In this document: one piece after another, positions 53,396-57,046 of the stretch
How positions within the stretch are numbered: the stretch's first letter is position 1
Layout: each line of letters opens with the position of its first letter
Assembly (NCBI GenBank): GCA_022592445.1
Contig: JABYQR010000295.1
Span: 1 to 57,046 of the forward strand
From: Cytidiella melzeri
Taxonomy: Eukaryota; Basidiomycota; Agaricomycetes; Polyporales; Irpicaceae
Direction of reading: 5' to 3'
Length of the DNA: 57,046 bases
Made by a program: the position numbers and the translations under genes
The notes under the pieces: generated by a model
Databases searched by the model: none
What the model was told of the DNA's origin: nothing
The model's input: only the letters and a program-made list of their open reading frames with translations

Positions 53396-54144
53396 ATGGC
53401 CTCTCAATCTAACGCCGGATCCAGCGTTGCCCCTGCTGCTAACCTCACCCATTCTGTTACTTTTGGCAAGATTACGCCAACTGTCTATAACCCTTCTGTC
53501 GAGAATTTTGAGCAGCACATTTTCCACAACCTAAACATAGCCCAAAGGGCCTTTACCCGCATGGTTGAAGGAGAAGCAACAACTGCTATTGTTCATAATA
53601 TGATGAATCAAATGGTTCTCATCTGGAACAATCAGTTGTCATTGCTAGAGGATAACCTCCAGGAATACGTCAATAAGGTCGCTCACAACCTATATTCACA
53701 GTCCGCGGCGGACACGCAAGTATAGCGGATGGACACTGACCTCGACATGGTCAAGACAACAATCACCAATGTGGTAAACCAGATCAATCAGCTTCCCTTG
53801 TCTCAAGGACAAGGAGGATCCTCGCGCCAGCCTAAGATTGGCGAACCCCCGGAGTTCAACGGCACTGATGGCAAGGTCAAGTTCAACGAGTGGTTGGACA
53901 AGATCTCTCTGTGGCTTGTCTACAAGAGCGTTGCTACTGACAAGCAATGTATTGCCATCACGATGAACCGGCTCTCAGGCGCGGCGGCTCAATACATGGA
54001 GCCGTGGATCAAGAAGCTGACAAAGGGTCAGACAATTGGAACGTGGGAAGAGTTCGAAAATGAGCTCAAGGTACAGTACAGTCAACGGGACAACAAGGAG
54101 GGCGCTCGAAAGGAGCTTAACGCCTTGTTCAATAACATGGATCT
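53396..54144 (+). pseudogene. gag: Gag of element I, truncated
   Basis: Start ATG 53396 (MASQSNAGSSVAPAAN). An in-frame TAG at 53723 splits it; the same frame continues with MDTDLDMVKTTITNVV, PPEFNGTDGKVKFNEWLDKI (Gag core with FNEW), MNRLSGAAAQYMEPWI, WEEFENELKVQYSQRD and stops matching at FNNMDL, where LTR sequence begins at 54145. No zinc knuckle or pol remains. The Gag core is clearly of Ty3 type but not close to gag C. Confidence 0.75.
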
Positions 54145-54275
54145 TGACACGGAGACAAGGCTCAACGTGACAGACAGGGACACGAAGTGGATATCGACGA
54201 GGAGGTGGTGGCAGGCGTGTAGCACAGTGCTCTCACCAGCTATCAGACTTTATACAAGTTATCTAGCCCAGTAAA
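54145..54275 (-). repeat. Partial duplicate of the F LTR U5 end
   Basis: 131 bp (TGACACGGAGACAAGG ... CTAGCCCAGTAAA) that repeat 54276-54406 in tandem with several differences. On minus it is the terminal part of U5. It may be a scar of LTR-LTR recombination or a separate LTR remnant. Confidence 0.75.
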
Positions 54276-55034
54276 TGACACGGAGACGGGGCTCGACGTG
54301 ACAAACAGGGACACGAAGTGGAAAACGACGAGGAGGTGGTGGCAGGCGTAGAGCACAATGCTTTCACCAGCTATCAGACTTTGTTCAAGTTGCTAGCCCA
54401 GTAAAGACCAAGTTAGTATTGATACTACTCGCTATGTAGTACAAGAGGGGTGTTGCTTACCTAGCCCAGTAAAGACCAAGAGGTCGAGATGAGGGCTAGG
54501 AGCGTACATGTAGCTGCTTATATAGACTTCAGGGGCCTGCGCACAGACCATGTTAAGGGCAGGCTTTGCAAGAAGCCGTGTGAACGAAGAACAAAAGAAC
54601 TACCTAAAGGAGAACAATAGCTATTGTCTAGACCTTGCCAAGAACTCTACCCGTGAGAGAATCTATCTAAAAGGAGACCAACTATTGTATTCCATTCCCA
54701 CACCTGTGAGAACATCCTTCCATAAAGAGAACAATAGGGAAAGAACAATAAGGAGCCCATGTGGACAGTATCTATGACGTCAAACCCTAGCTATGGGCTG
54801 AGCCATGTGCTTGTAGCCATGTGGTCTTACTTAAGCTAAGTCACATGCCAGTGTGACGTAGTAGCAAGTAATGTGACCGTGTGGAGCGTCTAAGCCACGT
54901 GATACGGGCGCTTAATAGACGTGAAAAGGAAGTTTATGCAGAGAAGGTTGCAACTGAGCTGCAGCCCGGAGTTTTACAGATAAAAACAAGAGGTAAATTG
55001 CGAAAATTAAGGGCTAGTCAGGCCATCCATGACA
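54276..55034 (-). mobile_element. 3' LTR of chromovirus F
   Basis: 759 bp on minus, TGTCATGGATGGCC ... CCGTGTCA, preceded by the polypurine tract AGGAGGGGGGTAA (55035-55047). TATATAAGCAGC lies near 54520 as promoter. The U5-side two thirds recur at 28499-28988. CTGGGCTA-containing motifs are repeated inside. Confidence 0.82.
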
Positions 55035-55199
55035 TTACCCCCCTCCTAAAATCGAGCATCCTCGCGAAGCATCACTGTGCTGTGGTGATAGAGGTCTTCT
55101 ACCCGTCTACAGGGATTCAGCAGAATTGCCCCGATTGTCTAGTCAGAAGGATGCTAGGAAGTTTCTCCCCTTCTGGTGTCGTTGACTCGACGTTACCCG

Positions 55200-57046
55200 T
55201 CAGTGTGATGTTCTTGAGATATCCAGACCGATGTGTTTGCCTTCATCCCAGCTAAGATCGTATGTAGATGGATAGATCGTGCGAAGGAAAGCGGGGTCGG
55301 TCTGGGTATTGAATTCCCGAAAGTGCGAGCGGAGATCCGCGAAGAGTGAAGCTTTGATGACCCGGGGCGCTCCGGGGTTTGCTTTGTAGAAGTTGTCAAT
55401 CGCTTCTTGACTATTCTCGAGGTTTTCGACTGGTTCCCAGCTATTGTGTCCGTCTGAATACCCTTCCCATTTGACTAGGAATTGCAGTTTCTTCCATTGT
55501 CCGTGTAGCCTGCTGTCTAGCACTTTCTCGACAACGTACTGCTCTTCTCCATCTATGACAATAGGATCAGGAGGTGGAGGTACGTCTTTGCCGTTGTCGT
55601 GCCAGGGACTTAGATGGTTGATATGGAAGACAGGGTGGATTCGGAGATAGCTGGGTAGATCGAGTTTGTAGTCAAGATCGCCAATGCGTTCAATGACTTT
55701 GTACGGGCCGAGTTGTCGAGGACCAAGCTTAGGGGTAGCCTGGTGGATCTGGACGTTCTTAGCGTTCAGCCAGACCATGTCCCCTACTTGGAAGACGCGT
55801 GGAGAGCGCTTCTCAGACTCATAGAGTTGCTTCATCTTTTCTTTGCTTAGACGAAGAGCTGCTTCGGTCTCTTTGCGTACTCGAGCCATATTGTCAAGGC
55901 GCTCATCGAGTGATGGGAGATTGCTTCGCTTGCCAACTGGTATAGTGAAGTCGGGGTGATATCCGTAGATGACTTCAAACGGTGATTGTGAGTTACCCGC
56001 ATGTACTCGCGAGTTGAGTGCAAACTCAGCCGCTGGCAGATGATCGACCCAGTCGTCTTGTCGTTGCTGACAGAATAGACGTAGGTACTGTTCGATATCC
56101 TGGTTTTTGCGTTTGACCTTGCCATTTCCTTGCGGATGATAGGCGGTCGTAAAACCAGTCTCTATGCCTAGGCGGTGATAGAGCGCACGCATGAAGCGCG
56201 CTGCAAACTGGGGTCCTCGGTCAGAGAACACCTTCTTGGGAATGCCGTGAAGTCGGAATACTTCTTTGTAGTGTAGATCGGCAATCCCTTCAGCGTTAAC
56301 CCTAGTGGTAGTAGGGATGATGTGCGTTTGATTGGAGTAGTGGTCAACGTAGACCGCGATCGAATCGAATCCCTTAGAGGGTGGCAGCTGAGTGATGAGA
56401 TCTACACCGATGTGTTCCCAAGGTCCGGCCGGAGTTTCCGGAGGCTGTAGTACTGCTTTAGGATGTGGAGCTGACTTGTAACGTTGACAGCAATCACAGC
56501 CTAGTACGTAAGTCTCTACGAAGGCATTCATCTTCGGCCACCAATAGTGTCGTGAGACTAGCTCTATGGTGCCGTGTTTGCCCGGATGACCAGCCGCGGG
56601 TGTGTCATGGCAAGATTTGACGATTTCGTGACGGAGCTCTTTGTTGTTAGGGATGTAGAGTTTTCCCTTGTAATAGATGAGCCCGTCACTCTCTTCCCAT
56701 TCGAGTAAACCGCCGACAAGTTTGCGAGGACCCTTCTTGCGAAGGGTAGCGAGAGCTTGTGCGACTTCTGCTTCTTGTTCCGTGCATTCTCGGATCTTTG
56801 ATTCGAGTGGAGAAGCAGTGGCGAGCGTACTGGTAGCGAGGATTCGGAAGTGTTCCGGTTTCAGTACCACCTGATCCTTGTTGTCTTCTTCGTCCGTGAC
56901 AGCGTGAGAGTGAAGACAAGAAAGAGGATCAGCGTGTATCATGGTATCACCGGGCTTGTGTACCAACACGAAGTCGAAGTCAGCCAAAAGTAATGACCAA
57001 CGTGCTTGACGTCGAGTGAGGTGTTGCGCAGTCTTCCAGTACTGCA
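55200..57046 (-). CDS. pol: Pol of chromovirus F (RNase H end, integrase, chromodomain), partial
   Basis: Open from the window edge to the stop at 55200, more than 610 codons. Order: end of RNase H (YWKTAQHLTRRQARW, HADPLSCLHSH), integrase zinc finger (HPGKHGTIELVSRHYWWP, CDCCQ), core (GVDLITQLP; VFSDRGPQFAARF; AYHPQGNGKVKRKNQ), C-terminal domain (FQVGDMVWLNAKNV, GPYKVIERIGDLDY), chromodomain (YVVEKVLDSRLHGQWKK, FLVKWEGYSDGHNSWEP). The catalytic Glu of the third motif is Lys (codon at 56112-56114), so the integrase should be inactive although the frame is open. Protease and most of RT lie beyond the window. Confidence 0.9.
   Translation of the reverse strand, partial: QYWKTAQHLTRRQARWSLLLADFDFVLVHKPGDTMIHADPLSCLHSHAVTDEEDNKDQVVLKPEHFRILATSTLATASPLESKIRECTEQEAEVAQALATLRKKGPRKLVGGLLEWEESDGLIYYKGKLYIPNNKELRHEIVKSCHDTPAAGHPGKHGTIELVSRHYWWPKMNAFVETYVLGCDCCQRYKSAPHPKAVLQPPETPAGPWEHIGVDLITQLPPSKGFDSIAVYVDHYSNQTHIIPTTTRVNAEGIADLHYKEVFRLHGIPKKVFSDRGPQFAARFMRALYHRLGIETGFTTAYHPQGNGKVKRKNQDIEQYLRLFCQQRQDDWVDHLPAAEFALNSRVHAGNSQSPFEVIYGYHPDFTIPVGKRSNLPSLDERLDNMARVRKETEAALRLSKEKMKQLYESEKRSPRVFQVGDMVWLNAKNVQIHQATPKLGPRQLGPYKVIERIGDLDYKLDLPSYLRIHPVFHINHLSPWHDNGKDVPPPPDPIVIDGEEQYVVEKVLDSRLHGQWKKLQFLVKWEGYSDGHNSWEPVENLENSQEAIDNFYKANPGAPRVIKASLFADLRSHFREFNTQTDPAFLRTIYPSTYDLSWDEGKHIGLDISRTSH

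Noticed and set aside
1..57046. tRNA, rRNA, CRISPR arrays, bacterial promoters or operons
   Set aside because: None could be recognised; the window is eukaryotic in character throughout.

Overview
The window looks like a transposon-dense stretch of a filamentous fungal genome, most likely a basidiomycete of the Agaricomycetes. The evidence is 50-60 nt GT-AG introns, a DUF6589-type gene, several chromodomain Ty3/gypsy retrotransposons, hAT and CACTA DNA transposons, and no operons, Shine-Dalgarno sites or RNA genes. Family names come from recognising protein motifs, because no search was possible. Where a boundary is given to the base, I read it from target-site duplications (TSDs) or terminal repeats.

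Layout. (1) 81-6491: a multi-exon DDE-transposase-like gene on +, split by two independent insertions of one 0.55-kb solo-LTR-like family. (2) 6815-8142: first copy of a recurring nonautonomous DNA transposon that carries an internal ~143-bp tandem repeat (called 'satellite element' below). (3) 8330-16516: a hAT transposase gene on -, broken by a 3.1-kb near-perfect palindrome and by a 1.9-kb CACTA element. (4) 16528-20140: LTR and gag of one Ty3 element, then a cysteine-rich element (H1). (5) 20140-24680: a DUF6589-type gene on -, broken by a satellite element (itself carrying a TA-flanked MITE) and by another solo LTR-like copy. (6) 24689-33496: two more satellite elements loaded with solo LTRs and a second CACTA element. 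Between them lies the only intact-looking non-transposon gene, a 212-aa predicted secreted coiled-coil protein at 27643-28281. (7) 33497-40140, minus strand: chromovirus A with accessory ORFs between pol and its 3' LTR, joined to a second cysteine-rich element (H2). (8) 40720-52285: chromovirus B (deleted) and chromovirus C (nearly full length, with LTR, pre-gag ORF, gag, pol and chromodomain), the latter interrupted by a solo LTR. (9) 52286-57046: a patchwork of a satellite end, an inverted gag scrap, a second pre-gag ORF plus gag, and chromovirus F on -, which runs off the window.

How it fits together. Almost everything is a relay of insertions into earlier insertions, and TSDs let many steps be ordered. 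Coding copies carry C-to-T stop and missense changes, many in an inferred TpCpG context, as expected of methylated or RIP-like silenced DNA. Clustered chromoviruses plus satellite-like arrays would suit pericentromeric or other heterochromatin, but that is inference. The observations most worth following are the palindrome bounded by MITE copies, the satellite-bearing TA transposon with a shared DUF6589 junction, a pre-gag ORF present in two different Ty3 lineages, a canonical -1 frameshift heptamer at the gag stop of element C, and a PCNA-binding-like motif in the DDE gene.
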